Source of the DNA: Bdellovibrionales bacterium | Lineage (GTDB): Bacteria > Bdellovibrionota > UBA1018 > CAIMNF01 | Assembly (NCBI GenBank): GCA_018266375.1 | Contig: JAFEAO010000002.1 | Coordinates: 315,582 to 379,581, forward strand | Direction: 5' to 3' | DNA length: 64,000 nucleotides | Part shown: positions 15,076-22,248 of the stretch, one piece after another | How positions within the stretch are numbered: the stretch's first letter is position 1 | Layout: each line of letters starts with the position of its first letter | The notes under the pieces: generated by a model | Databases searched by the model: none | What the model saw: the letters and a program-made list of their open reading frames with translations, nothing else | What the model was told of the DNA's origin: nothing | Made by a program: the position numbers and the translations under genes

Positions 15076-16581
15076 TTACGCCTTCAAACACGCTTGCAGG
15101 CGTTCTTCGATGTCGGACCAGTGAAGAATCGGAAGCAGATCGAACAAGCCTATCGCACTCGTCGCTTGACCGGTCACGAACAAACGCATCGGACCGGTAA
15201 AATCCCCGAGCTTGATTCCGTGCTGCTCACAAATTCCGCGTAGGATGCCGTCGATATCGGCGTGACCAACCCCCGCTTCGGCGAGCGAATTATTGCCCAA
15301 AAGTTTTTTACGGCCAAGCTCGATGAGCGACTCTATGCCGTTTTTGACCTTTTGTTTGGTGTCGGCGTCCTTGTTCCACTTGAGTCCGCTCGAATCGACC
15401 GGCATCACGCCCTTTTCCAGCAGCGGATGCAACTGCTCGGCGACTTCTTTGACGAGCTTCACTTTTTGCTGGATGTGCTTGATGAGTTCGATCGTGAGCG
15501 GCTCTTTCAACCGCGGTAAGGAAACCCCGCTGAAACATTTGCCGAAATCGGTTTGAATGATTTTAAGCAAACGCGTCGGATCCGCTTTCTTCATGTGCTC
15601 GCCCGCGATCCACATGAGTTTTTCGGTGTTGAAAACCGCGCCCGAGACTTGAACGTTCTCCAAATTAAAGAGATCGATCATCTCTTGCATCGAAAACAAT
15701 TCTTGGTCGCCGTGACTCCAGCCCAAGCGCACGAGAAAATTCAAGAGAGCTTCAGGCAGGAACCCTTGCTCGCGATACGCGTTGGTCGATGTCTCGCCGT
15801 TACGCTTGGACAGCTTTTTTTTGTCTTGGCCCAGAATCATCGGCAAATGCGCAAACATCGGCACTTTCGGCGCATCCCCGTCCGGCGGCGCGAGATGATT
15901 GAGCGCGGCGTACAAATACATCTGCTTTGGCGTGTTGTTGATGTGGTCGTCACCGCGAATGACGTGCGAGATTTTCATTTCGATATCGTCGATGACCACG
16001 ACAAAATTGTAGGTCGGTACGCCGTTTGAACGGATGATGACGAAGTCGTCGAGATCTTCGTTCGGAAACGAAATCTCTCCGCGGATCATGTCTTTAAAGG
16101 AGGTCGTGCCCGTGAGCGGGAACTTCGATCGAATCGCGAAGGGTGCGTGCTCGCGTCCGGTCGGAGGCGCGGTCAAATTGCGGCAAGTGCGCGCGTACAT
16201 CGGCTTCTTGCCTTCCTTCATCATCTGCTCGCGAGTGGCTTCGACTTCAGCTTCGGTGCAGTAACAGCGATAAGCCTGGCCTTTCGACACCATATCGTCC
16301 GCGACTTTTTTGTAAAGATCGAAGCGTTTGGATTGGTAGAGGATCGGCTCTTCGGGCTCCATGCCGAGCCACTTCAAAGAGCTCAAGATATCGTCGGTGT
16401 ATTTTTGTTCCGAGCGCTCGGTATCGGTGTCCTCGATCCGGAGTAAAAATTTGCCGCCGTGTTTTCTGGCGAAAAGATAATTGAACAACGTCGTGCGGAC
16501 GCCGCCGATATGTAGCCAACCTGTGGGAGAAGGCGCGAAACGCACCCGGACTTGGGCATTGGAACTGACTGAATATCTCAT
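15076..16581 (-). CDS. gltX: Glutamyl-tRNA synthetase
   Basis: A 501-residue class I synthetase that charges tRNA-Glu with glutamate in the cytosol. RFAPSPTGWLHIGGVRTTLFNYL carries the HIGH-type motif near residue 20, and KKLSKRNG is the KMSKS-type loop; VIRGDDHINNTPKQ and FLVRLGWSHGDQELFS are typical. Length is normal for bacterial GltX. The start (MRYSVSSNAQVRVRFAP) overlaps the stop of the upstream cytochrome gene by ATGA, and the lipoprotein-cytochrome gene follows after 3 bases, so gltX sits inside an operon of c-type heme proteins. Confidence 0.97.
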   Translation of the reverse strand: MRYSVSSNAQVRVRFAPSPTGWLHIGGVRTTLFNYLFARKHGGKFLLRIEDTDTERSEQKYTDDILSSLKWLGMEPEEPILYQSKRFDLYKKVADDMVSKGQAYRCYCTEAEVEATREQMMKEGKKPMYARTCRNLTAPPTGREHAPFAIRSKFPLTGTTSFKDMIRGEISFPNEDLDDFVIIRSNGVPTYNFVVVIDDIEMKISHVIRGDDHINNTPKQMYLYAALNHLAPPDGDAPKVPMFAHLPMILGQDKKKLSKRNGETSTNAYREQGFLPEALLNFLVRLGWSHGDQELFSMQEMIDLFNLENVQVSGAVFNTEKLMWIAGEHMKKADPTRLLKIIQTDFGKCFSGVSLPRLKEPLTIELIKHIQQKVKLVKEVAEQLHPLLEKGVMPVDSSGLKWNKDADTKQKVKNGIESLIELGRKKLLGNNSLAEAGVGHADIDGILRGICEQHGIKLGDFTGPMRLFVTGQATSAIGLFDLLPILHWSDIEERLQACLKA

Positions 16582-17324
16582 TTCGAGGATTCTACCTTAG
16601 ATTTCTCCGAAGCTAAAGCTTCACTGTAGGCCGTCATGCCGCGAATATCCTTGGAATCGACAATGACCCCTTTGAACTTGGAATGCTTGGTTGCGAAGTC
16701 CTTAAAGGAGTCGGCAGTGAGCTTGGTCGGATCAAAAGGCCTGTTAAAGCTGTGGCAGGCCATGCAGTTTTGAGTAAAGAACTTTTCGCCACGGGAAGCC
16801 GCCGGATTGGTTCGAACCTTGAGCATCGTGCCCGGATAAGTTTCATGATGCTGACTGAGCTCGATTTTTTCGATGTACTGAATGTCGAAAAGGTCCAGTG
16901 GCACCTTTAAAATCGACGGAACAGCGCGTGAGTTCAGGTTGTTGGTCTTGGAATCAAAGTAGATTTTAAAAGCATCTCGCCAGATCAGGAATCTCGGAAC
17001 GCGGGCCACTTTCGGCTGGCCATCCCGTCCCTTTCCGTACACGGTCACGAGATCGATATTGGCTCGATCGTTGAGATCCATATCGCCAGTGGATTCGTCA
17101 AAAATCAGCTTCTGGGAATTAAAAGCGGTACCCACGCGTTTCATCTTTTGAATGTCCGCGGGCTCCCAGGTTTTAAGAATTTTGGGCTGGGCCCCGTGCG
17201 TCAACACGCTGACAACCACAGCATGGAGATAAAAGCGCTGAAATCGTCTCGAAAAAGGCCTTTTATCGGGGGTCACTTCACCTATGACAACAATCTTAGC
17301 ACTTCTTGTCAAGATATGGTTCAA
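16578..17324 (-). CDS. c-type cytochrome-like protein
   Basis: A single heme-binding CMACHSF lies in the C-terminal third (about residue 188), preceded by RGEKFFTQNCMACH and followed by SKFKGVIVDSKDIRGMTAY, which may supply the distal methionine. The N-terminal 140 residues (KILKTWEPADIQKMKRV, RFLIWRDAFKIYFDSK) are not a family I recognise. The start is uncertain: the longest frame begins with TTG at 17324, but a GTG about 50 bases further in would give a cleaner signal-like peptide (SRRFQRFYLHAVVVSVLTHGA). It is the first gene of the operon with gltX. Periplasmic electron carrier is the expected role. Confidence 0.75.
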   Translation of the reverse strand: MNHILTRSAKIVVIGEVTPDKRPFSRRFQRFYLHAVVVSVLTHGAQPKILKTWEPADIQKMKRVGTAFNSQKLIFDESTGDMDLNDRANIDLVTVYGKGRDGQPKVARVPRFLIWRDAFKIYFDSKTNNLNSRAVPSILKVPLDLFDIQYIEKIELSQHHETYPGTMLKVRTNPAASRGEKFFTQNCMACHSFNRPFDPTKLTADSFKDFATKHSKFKGVIVDSKDIRGMTAYSEALASEKSKVESSK

Positions 17325-17357
17325 TAGTAAAGAGGGCTTGGCCCAAGGAATTTTGAC

Positions 17358-18131
17358 GTGAATCGAGAAAACATCCGTAGCTTAAACCGAATCAGCCGAT
17401 CGCTGTGGGGCGAACTGAACCGTTCATTCCACAACAGCGAAGAAGCGCTCGTCAACGCGAGTTTGCTGCATTTGAGCGAAGACATGACGATTGAACGCGC
17501 TTCAAAAATGATGATCGAGCGCGCCGAGCGGAATCCTCCGGGCACGTTAAAGCTCAATCACCCCTTCTACCGTTTAGCTCCGATCGAGCGGTTTCTTTTA
17601 ACGGCGCTTCACATCGAGAAGTGGCCGTACGAACGCGTGGCCCGCACGCTGAGCATCGATCCTTCGCTGGTCGAATCCTGGGCTTGGGCGACTCGTCTGA
17701 AGTACAGCTTTCAAGAACTCGAAGCGCAAATCGACTATCCTCGCGGCCCGGCGTCACTTGGATTGGTTTGCCCGGAGTACAATGCCGCGGCCCCGTGGAC
17801 CCAGCGAATGCTCGACGATGAGCTCGGTAAGCGTGAGCGCAATTTCTTGCAAGGCCACCTGATGGGTTGTGAGAAGTGCCGCAAGTCGCTCGAAGCGACT
17901 CGCAAAATGTTTTTCACGATCGAATCGTTTGTGCCGGTTAAAACCCGCGGCGAAGAAATGGAAGCCGCGGTCGATAAGATGCTCGATGTTTGGGAAAAGG
18001 GCGAATCCACCTATCGCCCGATCAAGGTCACCGCGGCCGAGAGCTTCGATAAGCTTCTTTCACGCCGTGACGTACAAATCGTCTTGGCGATCGCCGGTTT
18101 CTTTCTGCTCTACCATTTTCACAAGACCTAG
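17358..18131 (+). CDS. Sigma-region-4-like protein fused to an anti-sigma zinc finger and membrane anchor
   Basis: A 257-residue protein with three recognisable parts. Residues 70-125 (LAPIERFLLTALHIEKWPYERVARTLSIDPSLVESW) look like sigma-70 region 4. Residues 135-195 carry a zf-HC2/ZAS zinc site: CPEYNAAAPWTQRMLDDEL followed by GHLMGCEKCRKSLEATR (His-x3-Cys-x2-Cys). The C-terminus (VQIVLAIAGFFLLYHFHKT) is a membrane helix. I see no sigma region 2. The start is GTG at 17358, with AAGGA 9-13 bases upstream. It could be a membrane-tethered regulator that combines a sigma-like and an anti-sigma-like module; how it acts is unknown. Confidence 0.7.
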   Translation: MNRENIRSLNRISRSLWGELNRSFHNSEEALVNASLLHLSEDMTIERASKMMIERAERNPPGTLKLNHPFYRLAPIERFLLTALHIEKWPYERVARTLSIDPSLVESWAWATRLKYSFQELEAQIDYPRGPASLGLVCPEYNAAAPWTQRMLDDELGKRERNFLQGHLMGCEKCRKSLEATRKMFFTIESFVPVKTRGEEMEAAVDKMLDVWEKGESTYRPIKVTAAESFDKLLSRRDVQIVLAIAGFFLLYHFHKT

Positions 18132-18143
18132 CGGTGATCGTTC

Positions 18144-18989
18144 TTAAACGTGTTTCGACGTCGGAGCCGGTTCTTCGGGAGTCGGGCTTGGAAGCGGTGG
18201 TGCCGGAACGTGATCGATCGCTTCGAAATAAACTTCGGCCGACTTCTTGTTTTGCATGAAACCGTCGCCTTGGACGATGAAGCTATCGGTCCATTGCGTC
18301 TTCTTGACGCGAGTCCAGATCTTGTAAGTGATGTCGAGCTGGATCGATGCATTCGGGTCGTCTTCGCGTCCGACGTTCGTGACCGATGGTACGGCGACGG
18401 CGACATCCAAGTTATAACCGTTCAACACTTTTACCGCGGACGGAACCACGCGCGCCGAAGCGATGTACATTCCTCGGCCCTTAAAACCGCCACCAAACAT
18501 AAGTTTAATCGCCGTGTGCATTGCAATCGTTTTCATGCCGAGCAGGTTTTTAACCTCGAGATTCGACGTCACCACTCGCTCCGGGCGCCAGCCGGTGAGC
18601 TGGCTCCAGTTGTAGTTTGCGGCAACCGGAAGCGCGCTCGCATTTTTGACTTCGAGATTCACGACGGGTTTGCCTTCGAGAACGATGTCCCAGAGATTGA
18701 ACAAAATCTGCGCGATCGCGTAGGGATTGATGTCCGCTGACGGAGGATTCATTCCGGTCGTCGCGTCTTGCATGCCTTGAGCCTCGGCGAATTTGGCTTG
18801 AAAATCGCGCCGGGCGAACTCGAGAGTCTCATCCGTCAGTGCTTCAGTGTAAACGTCTTGAACATCGTTTGTGATCGAAGAAATTTCGAAATAAGGATCT
18901 TGATGCGATTGCGAAACCTGTGCGCGGGCTGCCGTATTCAAAAAAAACAGGGCTGCGATCCATACCCAAATCAACCAAAGATTTTTCAT
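18144..18989 (-). CDS. Exported protein of unknown function
   Basis: A 281-residue protein. The ATG at 18989 leads straight into a signal peptide (MKNLWLIWVWIAALFFL, cleavage near ARA). The mature part is acidic at first (YFEISSITNDVQDVYTEAL), contains repeated phrases NLEVKNASALP and NLEVKNLLGMK, and ends in a proline-rich tail (APPLPSPTPEEPAPT). I recognise no family. A TTCCGGGGGGGAA element sits 2 bases before the ATG, shared with the two exported metalloprotease genes at 6789 and 24531. It is convergent with the sigma-like gene, 12 bases apart. Confidence 0.7.
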   Translation of the reverse strand: MKNLWLIWVWIAALFFLNTAARAQVSQSHQDPYFEISSITNDVQDVYTEALTDETLEFARRDFQAKFAEAQGMQDATTGMNPPSADINPYAIAQILFNLWDIVLEGKPVVNLEVKNASALPVAANYNWSQLTGWRPERVVTSNLEVKNLLGMKTIAMHTAIKLMFGGGFKGRGMYIASARVVPSAVKVLNGYNLDVAVAVPSVTNVGREDDPNASIQLDITYKIWTRVKKTQWTDSFIVQGDGFMQNKKSAEVYFEAIDHVPAPPLPSPTPEEPAPTSKHV

Positions 18990-18991
18990 GC

Positions 18992-19004
18992 TTCCCCCCC
19001 GGAA
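18992..19004 (-). promoter_or_regulatory. TTCCGGGGGGGAA element at the start codon
   Basis: Second of three copies in this window, here with seven G. It ends 2 bases before the ATG at 18989. Confidence 0.45.
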
Positions 19005-19201
19005 CCATAGTGGTGAACTCAACCGGAAAGAGTCGTATCGCGACCGCTAGGGCCGGCGCAAGTTCGAATCCGACAGAAGCTCGGAGTTACGCATGTTTGC
19101 GTCGCGTTATTCAGCGAAGGCACCTGCGCACGAGCAACGTAGTTCATTTAACGGCAGAAAATCCTGTACAATACCAGACAAAAATAGTAAGATAACTGAC
19201 A

Positions 19202-20206
19202 ATGAAAAGCGTCGGATTGCTTCTCAGAGTCGTTGGCGTGTGTCTACTCACGTCGGCAACCGCGATCGCAGCCCTCCCGGAGGATTTTACGATCCGTCGT
19301 GGGGAGTCCCCGCGTGCCTACCGCGCGAGGATTGTAAAAGTGATGGCCCAAAACGCGCAAACCGATGCTCCTCGCCCGGCATTGACCTCCGACAACGTCT
19401 TTGATGCCGTCAACGTCGATTTGGAAAAAGAAGAGATTTTCCGCGAAGCGCTCGATGCTTACGCGAACTACTACTTTCACTACCCGCTGAATTTATCCGA
19501 AGAAATGCTGGAACAGGTCGAACACCAACTGCATTTCGAAATGGAGATGTATCTCAGCCCGACCCGGATCTATGCGGATTTCGAACTTGGTTGGAATTTT
19601 ACCAATCCGGCGGGCCCCCATTATTCACACTGGATTCTGGAAGAATTGAACGCGAAGCTCCCCTATCCGGTACTAGCCGATTATGAAGCCAAAGAGCTTT
19701 ACGAGTTTTACGCGACCGAGATTCACGGTATCAACGAGCGCCGGATCTTCATGAAGTTTGCGGAAAACAAATTTTCAAACGTGCCTTGGTACAAAAGACT
19801 CCTCGGCGTGATGCTCGCCCAGACGGAAGACCCGAATCTGGCCAGGCAAGCATTGAACCTTCTCGAACGTTATGAAGACGAACTCGTCCCCCTGGATGCG
19901 TTTAAGATCATTTTAGCCTCAGCACTCGTTCAACCCACTCATAAAGAACCGGAAGCGAGTTGGACGAGTGATTCCAAGGCGACTCAATATTTAAAAAAGT
20001 TTAATCACCTTCCCGCCGAATATATGGTCATGGTGAACGATATGATCAAGCAAACGACAAAGTCGCGCGAGAAAGCGTTACTCGGCGGTCTAAAAGTACT
20101 TCGTTATATCGTGGCTAACAATACGGTCTCGGGTGGCTCACGCATCTGTAACATCATCTATTCCATCCAAGATCGCTTGAGGATGACTCGTCCGAGCTTA
20201 CGTTGA
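19202..20206 (+). CDS. Exported protein of unknown function
   Basis: A 334-residue protein with a signal peptide (LLLRVVGVCLLTSATAIAA). The mature part is largely helical and acidic (VNVDLEKEEIFREALDAYANYYFHY, EEMLEQVEHQLHFEMEMY), with no membrane segment. Two cysteines occur late (SRICNII). No catalytic motif or family is recognisable. No strong ribosome binding site precedes the ATG. The gene stands alone, with a 93-base gap to the Phd-type antitoxin. Confidence 0.7.
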   Translation: MKSVGLLLRVVGVCLLTSATAIAALPEDFTIRRGESPRAYRARIVKVMAQNAQTDAPRPALTSDNVFDAVNVDLEKEEIFREALDAYANYYFHYPLNLSEEMLEQVEHQLHFEMEMYLSPTRIYADFELGWNFTNPAGPHYSHWILEELNAKLPYPVLADYEAKELYEFYATEIHGINERRIFMKFAENKFSNVPWYKRLLGVMLAQTEDPNLARQALNLLERYEDELVPLDAFKIILASALVQPTHKEPEASWTSDSKATQYLKKFNHLPAEYMVMVNDMIKQTTKSREKALLGGLKVLRYIVANNTVSGGSRICNIIYSIQDRLRMTRPSLR

Positions 20207-20298
20207 CATGCTTTGGTCTTTTAAAATTCACCATACTTTGTCAAAGATTTATTTCGATTTTCATTAAACTTGACCATTAGAGCTGCTTGGAGGTGACC

Positions 20299-20550
20299 AT
20301 GAGAAAATTTAGTGCAAAAGAAGCAAAAGACCATTTCGGTGAGCTGATTGATACCGCCCAAAAAGAACCTGTGGAAATCCAAAAAAAAGGTCGCCCAGTG
20401 GCAGTCATTGTTTCTCTCGATGAGTTCAAAAGACTTGAGGCTTTGGAAGAAACCTATTGGGCAAACGAAGCAAAAAAAGCAATGAATGAAGGAATGCTCG
20501 GTCAAAAAGAGAGCGAAAATTTTTTGGCCAACCTACTCAATTCTAAATAA
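20299..20550 (+). CDS. Phd/YefM-family antitoxin
   Basis: An 83-residue protein. MRKFSAKEAKDHFGELIDTA and EIQKKGRPVAVIVSLDEFKRLEALEE are the conserved N-terminal DNA-binding fold of Phd/YefM antitoxins; the C-terminal tail (WANEAKKAMNEGMLGQKESENFLANLL) would wrap the toxin. An exceptionally good TTGGAGGTGA lies before the ATG at 20299. It overlaps the toxin gene by TAATG, so translation of the two is coupled. The antitoxin itself is intact although its toxin is frameshifted. Confidence 0.93.
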   Translation: MRKFSAKEAKDHFGELIDTAQKEPVEIQKKGRPVAVIVSLDEFKRLEALEETYWANEAKKAMNEGMLGQKESENFLANLLNSK

Positions 20551-20818
20551 TGCTGAAACTGGATATCTCGAAACGTTCAGCGAAGTTTTTATCCACAGTC
20601 CCACCGAAGCACGCGGACAGCTTGGTACTAAAATCCAAGACTTGCGAACTAATCCAGAACCGCATGACTCACAAGTTTCAAAAGGGCATGCTCCACTTCG
20701 TCGCGTCGATGTCGGCGAGTATCGAATCATTTACATTGTCGAGGGCGATGTTTTGAAAATAGCCCTCGTCGGAAAACGAAACGATGACGAAATTTACAAA
20801 CAGTTGAAACGTCTCTGA
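20550..20818 (+). pseudogene. RelE/ParE-family toxin disrupted by a one-base frameshift
   Basis: The ATG at 20550 overlaps the antitoxin stop and encodes MLKLDISKRSAKFLSTVPPKHA, a typical RelE beginning. The reading then leaves frame. The rest of the toxin continues in the next frame: QLGTKIQDLRTNPEP, then KGHAPLRRVDVGEYRIIY and VLKIALVGKRNDDEIY, ending at 20818. The join lies at about 20609-20614 (GCGGACAG, where one extra base after GCG would restore the frame). So the toxin is most likely inactive, unless this is a sequencing error or a recoding site. Confidence 0.88.
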
Positions 20819-21197
20819 TCAATTGAAATCAAATTCATTCATGTACAAACGCACACGCTTTTTAAGCCTAAAAGTTAAAAACCCAACCAATACGATAATT
20901 TGATTGGGATTATGTGCGGAAAATGGCTGGTCATCCCGGTAAGTCAATTTAATTGTAACCATTCCGAGCAATTAAGAATGCATGTCTGCATTTTTTGAGG
21001 ATGGCTCGATAGTTGCTCCGATTCGAGCAATGTTTAGTAAAGTTTCTGAATCTAAGAAGTTGGGTCGGCACTGGGAATCCGCGATCAAGGCCCGTTGTCC
21101 GGAAATCGCCTCAGAGTTCACTTTAGTCCTGCAGATCCGAGGCAAGCTTAGCGGAAGAACCTGCGAAGTCGTTGAAATCTCTCGGACTAAACCTCGC
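20819..21197 (+). other. Spacer between the two toxin-antitoxin loci
   Basis: About 380 bases without a gene I can support. An 80-codon frame at 20982-21224 has no recognisable family or ribosome binding site and runs into the promoter of the next toxin gene, so I treat it as chance or a remnant. Confidence 0.4.
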
Positions 21198-21225
21198 TTG
21201 ACACATATATCAAAAAAGATATAAT
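21198..21225 (+). promoter_or_regulatory. Consensus promoter with a palindromic operator at the toxin start
   Basis: TTGACA (21198-21203), a 16-base spacer and TATAAT (21220-21225) form an essentially perfect sigma-70 promoter. Overlapping the -10 is an inverted repeat, TATATC-AAAAAA-GATATA, a likely operator for the XRE antitoxin. The -10 box touches the ATG at 21226, so transcription from it would begin inside the annotated toxin frame. Confidence 0.7.
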
Positions 21226-21492
21226 ATGGATAAGCCTTGGAAAGTTATCGAAACGCGTTCGGCGGCGAAGGAGTTACTGAGGCTCCCGATCCGCATCCAA
21301 AGGATGTACCGACAGTTGATCGAAGACTTGGAAAACGAAGGTCCAAGGCCATATGGGTGGGATTCGGCCGCTTTACAAGGCATGGATGGAATCCGCGTCC
21401 GATTGAACCGCGAATATCGCGTGATCATCGAAGTGATGAGGCCAAACATCATCGTCGTTAAGATTGCGCATCGAAAGGAAGCATACGAATGA
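21226..21492 (+). CDS. RelE/HigB-type toxin
   Basis: An 88-residue protein of the RelE superfamily: KVIETRSAAKELLRLP, GWDSAALQGMDGIRVRLNREYRVIIEV and VVKIAHRKEAYE match the fold of ribosome-dependent mRNA interferases. The order toxin then antitoxin is as in HigBA. The stop overlaps the antitoxin start (ATGA). A consensus promoter ends directly at the ATG, so mRNA from it would lack this start codon; another upstream promoter or a leaderless or internal start must be used. The toxin frame itself is intact. Confidence 0.88.
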   Translation: MDKPWKVIETRSAAKELLRLPIRIQRMYRQLIEDLENEGPRPYGWDSAALQGMDGIRVRLNREYRVIIEVMRPNIIVVKIAHRKEAYE

Positions 21493-21863
21493 GTCCTGGA
21501 GCGATTGTAAAAAACGTGAAGAGAAAATTCCCCCAACTCCAGGAGCTGCCCAAGGCGAAGCTACGCCTCGTTGAAGAGGCGCTGATTTACGCGAGTGAGC
21601 TTACCGTTCGCGATGATCTTCTGTCCGACCGTGAGCACGCGGAGCTCATGGAAAAGATTGGCGGCAAACGAAGCAATACTCCCGGCGATAGCCTTCGGGC
21701 GTATCGGCTGCGCCAAGATTTGAATCAATCGGACCTAGCTCGAAAGAGCGGCATCCCACAGGCAAATATTTCGGCCATGGAAAACGGAAAGCGCCCAATT
21801 GGCCTCAACATCGCTAAAAAGCTTGCCGATATCCTGAATTGCGATTACCGCAAGCTGGTTTGA
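21489..21863 (+). CDS. XRE-family antitoxin
   Basis: A 124-residue protein. The C-terminal half is a clear Cro/C1 HTH: LRAYRLRQDLNQSDLARKSGIPQANISAMENGKRPIGLNIAKKLADIL. The N-terminal half (VKRKFPQLQELPKAKLRLVEEALIYA) would bind the toxin. It overlaps the RelE-type toxin gene by 4 bases and should repress the promoter at 21198-21225 together with the toxin. Confidence 0.92.
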   Translation: MSPGAIVKNVKRKFPQLQELPKAKLRLVEEALIYASELTVRDDLLSDREHAELMEKIGGKRSNTPGDSLRAYRLRQDLNQSDLARKSGIPQANISAMENGKRPIGLNIAKKLADILNCDYRKLV

Positions 21864-21918
21864 GGAAACAAGATCGATGACAATTCGGTCGGATGACTTC
21901 GGCCCGGAAAAACCCCAA

Positions 21919-21948
21919 AGCCAAAAGTTAGCCAAAGTTTAGCCAACC
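21919..21948 (+). repeat. Three imperfect 11-bp tandem repeats
   Basis: AGCCAAAAGTT, AGCCAAAGTTT and AGCCAACC follow each other at exactly 11-base spacing, about one helical turn, some 55 bases after the antitoxin stop. They could be a binding array for a protein or simple slippage. Confidence 0.55.
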
Positions 21949-22068
21949 TGGGACATGGCGGGGCATTCCGCGAAACGCGAACGCCGCTGATCTCGGATAA
22001 AACGACAGATGGACTCTTGTTTGTTGTTGAGGGGTTAGATTTTAAACCCCGAAACCAATGTCGGAAAA

Positions 22069-22144
<76 letters not shown>

Positions 22145-22157
22145 ACCAACCAAAAGA

Positions 22158-22190
22158 TTAGACCCCAAGCCTAGCTGACCGGGGGTCTAA
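22158..22190 (-). terminator. Hairpin with short T-tract after the metallopeptidase gene
   Basis: TTAGACCCC (22158-22166) pairs perfectly with GGGGTCTAA (22182-22190). On the minus strand it is followed by TCTTTT. It lies between the end of the M36-like gene and tRNA-Val and could separate their transcripts. Confidence 0.5.
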
Positions 22191-22248
22191 CGTCAATAGT
22201 GGATTAAAAGAGTGAGATTCCCTCAAAAAGTGCCAGAATCAGCTTTTT

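Noticed and set aside
20600..20620. Programmed frameshift in the RelE-type toxin
   Set aside because: No slippery heptamer or downstream pseudoknot is visible; a one-base deletion is the simpler reading.
20982..21224. 80-codon frame between the two TA loci
   Set aside because: No family, no ribosome site and it runs into the promoter of the next gene.
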